Below, in pieces: positions 21,417-31,547 of a DNA stretch of 64,000 bases. The notes under the pieces are model-generated. The model did not search any database and was not told the DNA's origin. It worked only from the letters and a program-made list of their open reading frames with translations. Each line of letters opens with the position of its first letter. Within the stretch, counting starts at the first letter, position 1. Both the position numbers and the translations under genes were made by a program. This DNA comes from Leptobrachium leishanense. Its lineage: Eukaryota; Chordata; Amphibia; Anura; Megophryidae. The stretch covers positions 63,532,637 to 63,596,636 of the forward strand of contig CM019067.1 in the NCBI GenBank assembly GCA_009667805.1. Direction: 5' to 3'.

Positions 21417-21757
21417 CTCCTGAATTTCCTAGACGGCTGTTTTGTGTTTACGTTTGATTTTGTGCATTATCTGTAAGATATAACTCTTTAAATAAATTAT
21501 AAAATAAAAAATAACCTCCTGAATTTTATCTTTGTACAGCAGTGAGGGACGCCAAAGCTCTCCCTGTTTTCTGCCCTGTCCCTGGCTGCTGTAAGACAGA
21601 AATAAAGTTTGTTTGGTTGTGAAAAGGTTATGTTTCTCAAGCAGGGTCCTCCCTCCTAGTGTTCTGTTTGTTTAACTTGCATGTTTTTTGTCTCACCCAT
21701 TGTACAGTGCTATGGAACTAGTTGGCGCTTTATAAGTACTAGTAGTAGCTGTTACAT
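21417..21757. mobile_element. Possible LINE or SINE 3' fragment
   Basis: GTACAGTGCTATGGAACTAG followed by TTGGCGCTTTATAAGTACTA (about 21705-21745) resembles the 3' end of the vertebrate L2/CR1-like LINE at 46854. Upstream boundaries are unclear; CCTCCTGAATTT near 21415-21430 recurs near 21513-21527. Confidence 0.4.
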
Positions 21758-22715
21758 CAGGGCTCAAAATTTCAGGTCCTGAGCTACTAGCCAGGCCTTA
21801 TAATTTACTCACCATCGGTTAACCTACCTAACCCAGTCCCATACTCTCCATTTTCCTTGCAGTGATAGAGCAGTGACCCTATGTAAAGTATATATATGGC
21901 ACTGAAGGGGTGTCTAGGTCCAAAGATGAAATTCTGCTACCCCTCCTCTCAAACTATTCCCACAATACACACCCATGCTTATCACAGAGCTCTGCAGCGA
22001 TAAAACTCACAGTAAAGTGCAGTGTGTATGAGCATATCACAGAGCTCCACAAAGCAGCATCAATGTTCACTTTATAATTGAAAAGTGAACAAAAGTGCTG
22101 CATTGGGAAATAAAATTAAATTAAAAGAAAAAGGGATTTTAAATTTATTTATTATGTTGTTACATGGAACCTGGTCATGTTTGGTATCATTGGAATAGCC
22201 ATGACCTTTAGCATCTATGGGTCCAGAGATACAGGTGTCCAAAGGACCCCTGTATCTTCTCCATAGGGAACAGGCATTCTCTGCCCAGCGGAAGGGGAAC
22301 TCCCACATGTGACATCATCACGCCCATGTGCGATGACATCAGCGGGCAGGGCTATGTCCCGCAGCTGGAGCTGACATCCAAGATGTCGGCTCCCTGCAGG
22401 AGAAATCCAAGTTTGGTGCCAGGCTGGCGTCGATCAGCAGAACTTCCATCATGGGCTGCAGACGTCCTCCGCAACCTAGCAGAGGAGCATCTGCCCTGCT
22501 GGTTAGTGCCGGTATTGAGTACTGGCGTGGACTGACAGAAAACAAGCCCAGGTTAGTGCTAGTGTTGGCATGGAGCTAAGGCTAGCATCTGAAAGGGAAT
22601 GCTAATGTCAGCTCCTTGCCAACACTGGCATTCTAATTACAGCTCGATTTTCACTTGCCCTCTCTCAGTTTCTACTTGCAAATTGTGAGAGGTCGAGTGG
22701 AAATTTTCAGCCCTG
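21758..22715. mobile_element. hAT-like element, CAGGGCTCAAAATTTC family
   Basis: Ends CAGGGCTCAAAATTTC and GGAAATTTTCAGCCCTG are inverted repeats. GTTACAT is duplicated directly outside (21751-21757, 22716-22722). The same family occurs at 55027-55540 with a perfect 8-bp duplication, which supports hAT. The interior (22040-22310) resembles the AT-rich and TTTGGTATCATTGGAA part of the piggyBac-like MITEs and may be a nested fragment. Confidence 0.68.
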
Positions 22716-22825
22716 GTTACATGAATATATAAATTCTTTCTCAGACTCATTGGAATAGCATAAAAAAGCCTGATCCTTAAATTCTGCAGTTGAATATGTG
22801 CTGATTGGGTTGAACTAAGCTCTGG

Positions 22826-23563
22826 TGTCACATTCGCTGAATCGCTCACCCTCGATAACCGTGATGTGGATCCTTTTGGACAAACCTCTAAGCCCTCCGA
22901 TCCTTGAGTGGTCGAGAGCGCTAATCCTATAGCTCCCAACCAGGGAGAACAGACACACCAGAAACACAGAGTACAACCTTGGTATATTGGCAGCAGGTCT
23001 CAGAACAGAACATGCACTCAGGCAGCAAGGGTTAATCTTAACAGCAGCTAAGGAGTAACCTCGATCAGGCTTATGCAAGTCATTCATACACAAGGATTCA
23101 GAAATGGCGTGCTGAGGTAAACAATCCGAGTTGGTAACAGACAGGGTCCTCATACAATCAGGGTCAGCGTTATGCAGGGTCAGCATACACTCTGAGTCTG
23201 TTCTGGGTATTTCATACATACAAGCTTGGTCAAAGAGAGGAGTCAAGAAGGCAGTCCGAATCAGCAACAATCAGGTTCCTCATACAGTCCAGGTCAGCAA
23301 CGTAGCAAATGAAACAATGAATCAGTGACTGGAATGAACGGTACATTAGTGATGCGGAAAAACAAACTCCACGTCAAGACAACAAGTCAATTCGCACGCC
23401 CTGTCTATAAAGGCCGGCGGCTCCGTGTCATCATGCCATGCCCTGCCCCCTCATTAGGCACACGAACGCTGGAATCAGCATGGACACTGGGCACCCGGTC
23501 AGCCAGCGATGCCACGGGTGTCTGACCCCATCCTGAGACCCCCCAGGCGCCGAGGGTGTGACA
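22826..23563. mobile_element. Solo LTR with 5-bp TSD
   Basis: 738 bp with TGTCACATTC...GGGTGTGACA ends, flanked by TCTGG at 22821-22825 and 23564-23568. CTATAAAGG near 23404 is a possible TATA box on the plus strand, but the complement would also do, so orientation is open. The interior contains degenerate repeated CAGGTTCCTCATACAGTC-like segments. Confidence 0.75.
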
Positions 23564-23569
23564 TCTGGC

Positions 23570-24116
23570 TTACATTCAGAGAGAAATGTGTCTTAAGAAC
23601 CCACAGAAAAGCCCTTGATAGGAAGAAAGGGGCTTGCATTTATGGCCTGCAGTATCTTTCCCAACATTTTCCCAATTCTGATATTATTCATAGTTTATTT
23701 TATGGATTTAATTCTAAATGTATGTCAGTAAAAAAAATTTATGCTAAAACCTAAATTATAAATAAAGTATATTACAATAATCGTATTTTCTTACCATTTA
23801 TCTCCACTGAAGCTTCAATGTTTGTCAGGATCGATCTGCATGGAAAGTCTCACAGAAGGCGAGCAGGAGAGATTCTCCATCTTATCTTTGACCATGGGAA
23901 CTTTCCGGAGACATCTCTTGTTTTACAACTATATCACACCCAAGCCATCTATTATAAATATTAGTATAATCTTATTTGGGAGGTACGTGATATGCATGTA
24001 ACGTTTACAGCAGTGTTGTTAACAAGGCTGACCTTATAATTTTTCATGTATTTATTCATCTTCTACAGAAATATTCAGAGAACAAAAAATTCTACAAACT
24101 GTGTAGCATGCATTGT
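23570..24116. other. No recognisable gene
   Basis: AT-rich sequence, nothing identified. Confidence 0.35.
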
Positions 24117-24300
24117 AGCTAATTTATTTATTTATTTATTTATTTATAAAGGATTTTACCAGGAAGGATACATTGAGATTTCTCTCGTTTTCAAGTACCG
24201 TATTTTTTTGCTCCATAAGACGCACCTGACCATAAGACGCACCTAGTTTTTAGAGGAGGTAGACAGGAAAATAAATATTCTGAAATCAAATAGTGTAATA

Positions 24301-24892
24301 ATGGATATTGCCCCAGCTCCCCTCATGGATATACTGCCCCAGCTCATGGATACTGCCCCCAGCTCATGGATACTGCCCCCAGCTCATGGATACTGTCCCC
24401 CAGCTCATGGATACTGCCCCCAGCTCATGGATATGCCCCCCAGCTCATGGATATGCCCCCCAGTTTATGGATATGCCCCAGCTCATGGATATGCCCCAGC
24501 TCATCGATATGCCCCAGCACATGGATTTGCCCCAGCACATGGATTTGCCCCCCAATTTATGGATATGCCCCCCAATTTACAGATATGCCCCAGCACATGG
24601 ATAATGTCCCAGCACATGGATATTGCCCCAGCACATGGATATTGCACCAACACATGGATATGCCCCAGCACATGGATATGCCCCAGTTCACTCAAGGATT
24701 TGCCCCAGCTCACTCATGGATTTGCCCCAGCTCACACATGGATTTGCCCCAGCTCACACATGGATATGCCCCAGCTCACTCAAGGATTTGCCCCAGCAGC
24801 TCATGGATATGCCCCAGCAGCTCATGGATATGCCCCAGCTCGCTCATGGATATGCCCCAGCTCGCTCATGGATATGCCCCAGCAGCTCATGG
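24301..24892 (+). repeat. 18-24 bp minisatellite
   Basis: Roughly thirty degenerate units of CCCCAGCTCATGGATATG type. The frames it opens (MDIAPAPLMDI..., all frames on both strands) reflect the repeat and are not a gene. Confidence 0.85.
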
Positions 24893-25108
24893 ATATGCCT
24901 CAGCTCACCTGCCGCCGCCGCGTTAGGCTCCCTCTGAGCGTGCGTCCGGTGGCAGGAAGCTTGGGCACTCGCCTGGGGGAGCCACGTGAACGCGATCTCG
25001 CGAGATCGCGGTCACGTGGCTCCCCCAGGCGAGTGCCCAAGCTCCTTGCCGCCGGACGCACGCTCAGAGGGAGACGAACGCGGCGGCGGCAGGTGAGCTG
25101 AGGCATAT
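24893..25108. repeat. 216-bp near-perfect palindrome
   Basis: From ATGCCTCAGCTCACCTGCCG to its inverted copy GGCAGGTGAGCTGAGGCAT, centred at GATCTCGCGAGATC near 25000. Arms are about 100 bp with few mismatches and very high GC. It can extrude a cruciform or form a long RNA hairpin. Confidence 0.9.
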
Positions 25109-25296
25109 CATGGGGCATTCGCTCCATAAGACGCACCCACTTTTCCCCCCACTTTTTGGGGGGAGAAAAATACGGTATGTCCTGGGTTCGAGAACATTGA
25201 GTGGTTACAGAAATACAAAATAGTAAAATGCAAGATATTAACACAAGACCAAATATACAGATTAACAGAAAAATAAATATGTAGGAAATAAAGTCA

Positions 25297-26025
25297 TTAT
25301 GTTACATGTTTACAGGTGCATTTCGTATTGAGGTATGTTAATAGGGAAGTCTTAAGGGACTTTAGACTGGGGCTGGGGGAAGATTTGACGGTGTCTGGGA
25401 GGTTATTCCATATTTGCGGTGCTCTGTAGGAAAATGAGGATCGAGCCACTTTCTTTTTGTATTGCGGTATTGCAAGTAAGGTGCTGGTCCTGGATCTGAG
25501 GTTATAGGATGAGGGAACTGCCGGGGGAAGCAGCATATTCAGGTAGGGTGGTAGCTTCCCAGAAAAGCTCTTAAACACCAGGTTGGAAAGGTGAAGGGTG
25601 CGTCTAGAGTCCAGTGATGGCCAGTTTAGTTCTTTTAACATGTCACAATGGTGTGTCATGTAGTTACATTGTAGCACAAAGCGACAGATTGAGTTATACA
25701 ATGTAGTAAGTTTCTGGAGGTGTGTTTGCGGGGCGGTTGCATACACTACATCTCCATATTCAAGGGCTGGCATAAGCATTTGTTGTACAATCTGCTTTCT
25801 TACCGCGGGGCTCAGGCAGGATTTGGTTCTGTACAGGGCACCTAGTTTGGGGTAGAGTTTAGATGAGAGTTTTTCGATGTGGGGGCCAAAAGATAGATTT
25901 GGGTCTACCCACATACCTAGGTATTTGAGAGAAGTGACTGTGGTCAGCGGGCCATTTGATTTTGTCCCAACACATAGATGGGGTGTTTGCAATTTGTGTA
26001 GTTTAGGTGCGGTTCCAAAGAGCAT
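25297..26025 (-). pseudogene. LINE reverse transcriptase C-terminal region (partial)
   Basis: 242-residue frame after the RT catalytic motif. It shows the post-RT pattern of CR1/L2/Rex1-type LINEs: SLKYLGMWVDPNLSFGPHI near the start, ALEYGDVVYATAP in the middle, and SYNLRSR with RAPQIWNNLPDTVKS near the end. A Rex1-like assignment is possible, not certain. The N-terminal endonuclease and RT palm are absent because the copy is 5'-truncated near 26050, so the first ATG is not native. The frame ends near the LINE 3' region and has no internal stop, which suggests a fairly recent insertion. Confidence 0.72.
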
Positions 26026-26305
26026 TGTAACAGTTTTGAAACTAAAACTGATTGGGAGGAAAACTCAAGCTCAGGCAAAATAGAAATATCATTCAGTCCT
26101 GCTCCCAAAGTTTAAATTAAAAGTAATCACAGGAACTCATTTATCTGTGATAAACTGTCATAAAACCAATATAAATAAGTAAATATCTCGGGTCACTAAT
26201 GTCTATATTATTGCAAATACACAGAAATAACATTTGTCACATACTCCTTAAACAATATTACAGATTATTTATGCACTGACAGTATGTTACACCTTAATGT
26301 AAATA

Positions 26306-27946
26306 CAGTCAGGTCCAGAAATATTGGGACATCAACACAATTCTAACATCTTTGGCTCTATACACCACCACAATTCAGTTGGAATGAAACAAACACAATG
26401 TGCTTTAACTGCAGACTGTCAGCTTTAATTTGAGGGTATGTACATCCAACTCAGGTGAACGGTGTAGGACTTACAGCAGTTTGCAGATGTGCCTCTCACT
26501 TGTTAAGGGACCGAAAGTAATGGGACAGAATAATAATCATAAATCAAATTTTCCCTTCTTAATACTTGGTTGCAAATCCTTTTGCAGTCAATCACAGCCT
26601 GAAGTCTGGAACGCATAGACATCACCAGATGCTGGGTTTCATCCCTGGTGATGCTCTGCCAGGCCTCTACTGCAACTGTCTTCAGTTCCTGCTTGTTCTT
26701 GGGGCATTTTCCCTTCAGTTTTGTCTTCAGCAAGTGAAATGCATGCTCAATGGGATTCAGGTCAGGTGATTGACTTGGCCATTGCATAACATTCCACTTC
26801 TGTCCCTTCAAAAACTCTTTGGTTGCTTTTGCAGTATGCTTTGGGTCATTGTCCATCTGCACTGTGAAGCGCCGTCCAATGAGTTCTGCAGCATTTGGCT
26901 GAATGTGAGAAGAGAATATTGCCCGAAACACTTCAGAATTCATCCTGCTGCTTTTGTCAGCAGTCACATCATCAATAAATACAAGAGAACCAGTTCCATT
27001 GGCAGCCACACATGCCCACGCCATGACACTACCACCACCATGCTTCACTGATGAGGTGGTATGCTTAGGATCATGAGCAGTTTCTTTCCTTCTCCCTACT
27101 CTTCTCTTCCCATCACTCAAATTGATCTTGGTCTCATCTGTCCATAGGATCTTGTTCCAGAACTGTGAAGGCTTTGTTAGGTGTTGTTTGGCAAACTCTA
27201 ATCTGGCCTTCCTGTTTTTGAGGCTCACCAATGGTTTACATCTTGTGGTGAACCCTCTGTATTCCCTCTGGTGAAGTCTTCTCTTGATTGTTGACTTTGA
27301 CACACATACACCTACCTCCTGGAGAGTGTTCTTGATCTGGCGAACTGTTGTGAATGGTGTTTTCTTCACCAGGGAAAGAATTCTTCGGTCATCCACCACA
27401 GTTGTTTTCCGTGGTCTCCCGGGTCTTTTGGTGTTGCTGAGCTCACTGGTGCGTTCCTTCTTTTTGAGAATGTTCCAAACAGTTGTTTTGGCCACGCTTA
27501 ATGTTCTTGCTATCTCTCTGATGGGTTTGTTTTGTTTCTTCAGCCTAATGATGGCTTGCTTCACTGATAGTGACAGCTCTTTGGATGTCATCTTGAGAGT
27601 TGACAGCAACAGATTCCAAATGCAAATAGCACACTTGAAATGAACTCTGGGCCTTTTATCTGCACGTTTTAATTGGGGTAATGAGGGAATATCACACACC
27701 TGGCCATGGAACAGCTGAGAAGCCAATTGTCCCATTACTTTTGGCCCCTTAACAAGTGGAAGGCACATCTGCAAACTGCTGTAAGTCCTACACCATTCAC
27801 CTGAGTTGGATGTACATACCCTCAAATTAAAGCTGACAGTCTGCAGTTAAAGCACATTGTTTGTTTCATTCCAACTCCATTGTGGTGGTGTATAGAGCCA
27901 AAGATGTTAGAATTGTGTTGATGCCCAATATTTCTGGACCTGACTG
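26306..27946 (-). mobile_element. Tc1/mariner transposon with about 210-bp inverted repeats
   Basis: Inverted ends CAGTCAGGTCCAGAAATATT... flanked by TA at 26304-26305 and 27947-27948. The inverted repeats extend about 210 bp (26306-26520, 27730-27946) with very few differences. The transposase lies on the minus strand between them. Confidence 0.92.
26503..27591 (-). CDS. Tc1-type DD34E transposase
   Basis: 362 residues from the ATG at 27589-27591 (MTSKELSLSVKQ). I chose this start because upstream in-frame codons belong to the inverted repeat. The N-terminal paired-like helix-turn-helix region (about 1-110) contains KRPGRPRK, the GRPR AT-hook-like linker. The catalytic triad is visible: Asp in LWTDETKI, Asp in QMDNDPKHT, and Glu in NPIEHAF with 34 residues between the second and third, the DD34E signature. 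The enzyme cuts and pastes the element at TA. No internal stop occurs. Near the 3' end the frame after VIDCK runs on into the inverted repeat; Tc1 relatives commonly end in a short GFATKY-like tail, which is readable here one base out of frame, so a one-base insertion near 26583 probably altered the last residues. Confidence 0.88.
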   Translation of the reverse strand: MTSKELSLSVKQAIIRLKKQNKPIREIARTLSVAKTTVWNILKKKERTSELSNTKRPGRPRKTTVVDDRRILSLVKKTPFTTVRQIKNTLQEVGVCVSKSTIKRRLHQREYRGFTTRCKPLVSLKNRKARLEFAKQHLTKPSQFWNKILWTDETKINLSDGKRRVGRRKETAHDPKHTTSSVKHGGGSVMAWACVAANGTGSLVFIDDVTADKSSRMNSEVFRAIFSSHIQPNAAELIGRRFTVQMDNDPKHTAKATKEFLKGQKWNVMQWPSQSPDLNPIEHAFHLLKTKLKGKCPKNKQELKTVAVEAWQSITRDETQHLVMSMRSRLQAVIDCKRICNQVLRRENLIYDYYSVPLLSVP

Positions 27947-28039
27947 TATTTTGGTTTTTGAGCTGTGATTTCTTGGGATTTCTCACACCTCGATCCTAGA
28001 TACACTGAATCAGGACGTATCATCCACGTATGGTATTCT

Positions 28040-28130
28040 AATGTATCAACCCCTTGCACATTGATCTTGTTAAGCGCTGTGGAATCTGTGGCGCTATATA
28101 AATAAAGGATAGTAATAATAATAATTGCTG
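28040..28130 (+). mobile_element. LINE 3'-end fragment
   Basis: AAGCGCTGTGGAATCTGTGG CGCTATATAAATAAAG followed by AATAATAATAAT is the 3' terminus and tail typical of an L2/CR1-like LINE or SINE (compare 46854-46920, minus strand). Confidence 0.55.
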
Positions 28131-28139
28131 ATAAATAGC

Positions 28140-28541
28140 GGATCTTGCCCAATGAGTGTTACTAACATGATTGTTTACTCTCCATGGAAGCAGAGCTCCA
28201 TAAGTATTGCAAAATAATCACTCAAAATCAGCAAAATCTAGATAGCTATAGAATTAATATTGTGAAATATAGAGACATCTATAAAATTATTATTACAATA
28301 GTTTCCAGGCTTTGATTGTTTGTCAAGCTTATTCTATCATTTTTCAAGGTCTTTGCAAGGGGAAAAACATGAGCAGTTTTGTTCTTCGTAATTACTTCTT
28401 CTTCTCATCCATTTCCTGAAGATTCAGAGAGGAGAAAAAGCCTTCGGGTTATGATTAGAGCTATAACACCAATACTAGTTTACTAGTCAGGCACATCTAG
28501 CCATTCTTTTGGAATTTTGCATATTTGAAGGTGCAATCTTC
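28140..28541. other. No recognisable gene
   Basis: Nothing identified. Confidence 0.35.
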
Positions 28542-28546
28542 TTATG

Positions 28547-28934
28547 TGTTAGGATGAGGCTAGTGTTCCGCTGGGCACTAACAGAAAAGGGTTTAAGCTG
28601 GAACGCGTAGGCAGGGAAAGAAAACAAGACACTAGACACAAAACATGAATCGGAAAATAAGAACAAAGCAGCTATTCAGGGGAATTGAAGAGCAGGGGGT
28701 CTTCAGAAGGCAAAGAGGCAGCTGGGTCTCCTGAGGGCAAGGCACACCATCTGGTTGACCAAACAATATTCTGGCAAGGTATAATGGGTGAATCTAGTTT
28801 ATAAAGGATGCAACCAGAAGCACCTGGGCAATGGAACCACCCCAGTCTGGAAGAAACAGCTCCACCACATGGGGTTGGCCTTGGAAGGTACTGAACCAAA
28901 CTGAAAGAAACAAGGAGCCGGTTATGTCATGACA
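28547..28934. mobile_element. Possible solo LTR
   Basis: 388 bp, TGTTAGGATG...TCATGACA ends, flanked by TTATG (28542-28546) and TTATA (28935-28939), four of five identical. A TTTATAAA box lies near 28799. Read on the minus strand, its start TGTCATGAC resembles that of the solo LTR at 15511-16163. Confidence 0.45.
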
Positions 28935-28939
28935 TTATA

Positions 28940-29504
28940 GGATCTTGAATGGGAATCTTATTATATTATTGAATCTAGCTCCAAGAAGGAATTCGGTAAA
29001 TCCTGAGTGACTTGTTCAAGCCTGTGGAGGCTGAACATACTTGAGAGATAAATCCTTGTTCGAAAGGAGTTTATGTGTTATATCCTGTAGCATATTCACT
29101 CTAAATATTTCATAGTCATAAATAGTTACCTATATAAATATGAGAAGTATCACTATCCAGGGCTGCAAACGGGGGTAAAAGCACATGATATGTTAAGGGT
29201 CCAATGGCTCCAGGGGACCCAGGCTCTTGTCAAACCTCATGCAGCTTGTCTTTGTGCCACAGTTGTAAGGGTCCCGCCATACCACTCTCCCACCAAGATA
29301 CCAACAAGTTTCCCGGTGGGCCAAGGTATCTGAAGCCGGTAAGAGCACTCTGACTCATCAGTAAGTGAGCGATTTAGTATGGTGTACAACAGGTAGAGGT
29401 GCAGAACGCATATTTTCCCACCAGAGAACACTTTTATCCCCTTTCTGTACCACCAGGGATTTAGTCCGCTCCCTGTACATCATGTTTGGAGATGAGAAGG
29501 CAAA
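28940..29504. other. No recognisable gene
   Basis: Nothing identified apart from fragments too short to name. Confidence 0.35.
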
Positions 29505-29558
29505 GGGCAGTATTACAATGTTGGTGCTAACTTTTAACCAGAGCTGTTGTAAACTTAT

Positions 29559-29986
29559 TGTCAGGATCCCTGGCTGTAGCCATCCTGAAACCCCCCCTGG
29601 TGGTACACTTCTATGTACTGTTCCTGCCCTGTAACCAGCATTCACTATCAGCATCCAGCAATGCAACAGTTAACTCACAACCAACACACGTGACACACAA
29701 AATAAAGGGCTCTGCCCCACAATTAACATGGCTGGTTCATTACAGCTCTTGTGCTGAGAGAGTGAGGTGCTGCTAACTCGCTGCTCTGCTATACCCATCT
29801 GTTCCTGTTTATTATTTATGTTTCCTGCAACTCCACCATCATCCTTCTGAGAATCATCCGGTCAGTTTATTTCCACATCATCCTCCCTACCCCTTCCCAC
29901 CTGCTTATCAGTGCAGGACACTGCATCCTGGGCTCATACCCCTGCCATCCAGGTGCCACCCAGGTACCATCCCCACGTTCCTGACA
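29559..29986 (+). repeat. 5' LTR of gag-only element
   Basis: 428 bp. It has an AAAATAAA box at 29699-29706 and the predicted RNA 5' end at 29730. It matches 31548-31820 plus 32622-32775 with few differences. Confidence 0.88.
29699..29741 (+). promoter_or_regulatory. Predicted LTR promoter and self-priming 5' end
   Basis: AAAATAAA (29699-29706) lies about 30 bp upstream of GGCTGGTTCATT (29730-29741). That 12-mer is perfectly complementary to 29988-29999 just behind the LTR. The same geometry as in the chromovirus (6473-6514 with 7194-7205). Confidence 0.65.
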
Positions 29987-29987
29987 G

Positions 29988-29999
29988 AATGAACCAGCC
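29988..29999 (+). other. Putative self-priming primer binding site
   Basis: AATGAACCAGCC starts one base after the 5' LTR and pairs perfectly with 29730-29741. It does not look like a tRNA 3' end. The ATG of the gag-like frame (29989-29991) lies inside it. Confidence 0.65.
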
Positions 30000-31476
30000 T
30001 AATACTAATGAGCCCGCAGTGCTGCACTTAATGGTGGAGCTACTGAAAACCACCTTCCAGGAGCTATTCAAGAACCTGGCTGATACCTTGATGCAAATGC
30101 TGCAAACTTTTCTGGGCACCTCAACTAAGGTGTGCGCTCCTCCAAATAAACACCATGATCCCCTGTCTCCTGAAGAGCGTGTCAGGAGACAAAATAGTAA
30201 TTTGTGCCTGTACTGCGGGGCAGGATCGCACTGGATATCGAATTGCCCATAAAAACCCCCCAGATCAGCGTTTGTCAAGCCAGCACCGGTTTCCAAGCCA
30301 GCTGCAACTTCTAAGCACGCTCAGGTGCGTAGAGCTCTGAAGCAGCCCCAGGCTTCCAGGCCTGCTACAGCCACTGTGTATACACCTGCTTCTATGAGAC
30401 CTGCCGTTCCTAAGCCGGTACCCCTACCCAGACCGGCCCCCAAGAGATTTCCTGAACCCAGACCTGCACCTCGAACAATTCATGCACCTATACCTGTCCC
30501 CAGACAAACTGTACCCAGGCATGTGATGTCTTTAGAGGTCAGCGACACCCCCATGGACGTTGAAAGTACATCTGTGGAACCAGATGCAATGGACATTATG
30601 CTTACACAGGTTCCAGGTGAAACTACAACTCCCATCACTCCCAGCCAGCACGATCCGCCGCTGTCTTCCTGGGTTTCTTCCCTGTCTGAATATGACCAAA
30701 GGACATCGCTGTCTCTGAGGAGAGCCCACCGAGACAGACAGCCCGACGCTCAAAGGGACCCCCAGGTCAACACCAGGGGTATGACACCCTTATAAAAGGC
30801 ATGGCGAGGCTTCTGTTCTTCATCCAGCGATGGATCTGTATCAGAAAGGGATTGTGGCTGGGAAGAGCAAGAAGAAGAGGACGAGGGCATTAAGTCCTGG
30901 CTGTGCGACTATCCTTCCCTTAGTGATGGATCAGGTTTAGAAGGGGAACCGGGAGAAATGGAGAAGATGCCTACTCCGATGCCTTCTTCCTATGTGGGCA
31001 CCAGGTTCGAAGGTGACTCTGCCTCCTACTTGTCTCCTTCTGTCGCCAAGGCCAGACGCTCCAAGGACACTCTTGTTCATCAAGACCCCTTAGCCGAGGA
31101 TACATGTCCCTATACGATACAGGGATGTTTTGCTCTACCTACCTTGGTACCACCTGGATACATGGGCACCCTCATTCCTAATGCATCATTTGACCCATCA
31201 CCGGAGGACCGAGTCACTGCTTCTAACGGGACTGTGGTTCGTCGCAAAGATCTCGGCATCTTCGAAAAGGGGTTACTCCGGCGTAAGGAGATTGAAGGGG
31301 GAACGCCATCTGGGTACACGGGTATTCTCATTCCTGTCATGTCTGCTGACCACAAGAAGACCAAGGCACGGCGGCATCAGAGGAAGGCACGTGCCCAACC
31401 CTGTACTACCACTCCTGACCCTCGTTCTGCCCTCCAGTGGTGCTACGACTATTGGAAACAGCACCCACTAGAGTGA
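29989..31476 (+). pseudogene. Gag-like zinc-knuckle protein, frame with two in-frame TAA codons
   Basis: From ATG 29989 to TGA 31474-31476 a single frame of 496 codons is open except for TAA at 30250-30252 and TAA at 30793-30795. The first part (about 87 codons) has a helical region and a CCHC knuckle CLYCGAGSHWISNC, as in Gag of Ty3/gypsy elements, binding RNA. The second part (30253-30792) is Pro/Ala-rich and basic (KPVPLPRPAPKRF), then acidic. The third (30796-31473) includes an acidic run EEQEEEDEG and a segment with two copies of a GYxGxLIP-like motif (GYMGTLIP, GYTGILIP), then a basic tail. I do not recognise the second and third parts. The knuckle and position after the LTR define it as gag-derived; the long extension is unusual. 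No frameshifts are seen, so decay is light or the stops are read through. Confidence 0.6.
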
Positions 31477-31547
31477 CCCGTGCCTGGTCATGGGCAGTCC
31501 TGCTGCCATCCTTGGTCACTCGGAGCGTGACCTGAAGGGGGAGGTAC

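Larger units (their letters stand above)
24198..25175. mobile_element. TA-flanked element with minisatellite and long palindrome
   Basis: Inverted ends CCGTATTTTTTTGCTCCATA and AAAAATACGG. TA flanks both sides (24196-24197, 25176-25177), and joining the flanks restores the continuous LINE tail. Near each end is CTCCATAAGACGCACC. TA duplication suggests an IS630/Tc1/mariner-type mobiliser (inference). There is no transposase. Confidence 0.65.
24117..26050 (-). mobile_element. 5'-truncated LINE (CR1/L2/Rex1 group), split by a TA-flanked element
   Basis: The 3' end is at left, with a (TAAA)n tail seen as repeated TTTA at about 24121-24148. The 3' untranslated tail (24152-24197, resuming at 25178) matches the SINE tail at 16450. 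The C-terminal RT coding part lies at 25297-26025. The 5' end is truncated near 26050. A separate element (24198-25175) interrupts it at a TA. Confidence 0.7.

Noticed and set aside
24301..25101. 266-codon frame rich in Pro, His and Met
   Set aside because: It is the translated CCCCAGCTCATGGATATG minisatellite running into the palindrome.
30325..30795. Independent Pro-rich gene
   Set aside because: It is in the same frame as the upstream zinc-knuckle segment and the downstream segment; better viewed as the middle of one interrupted frame.
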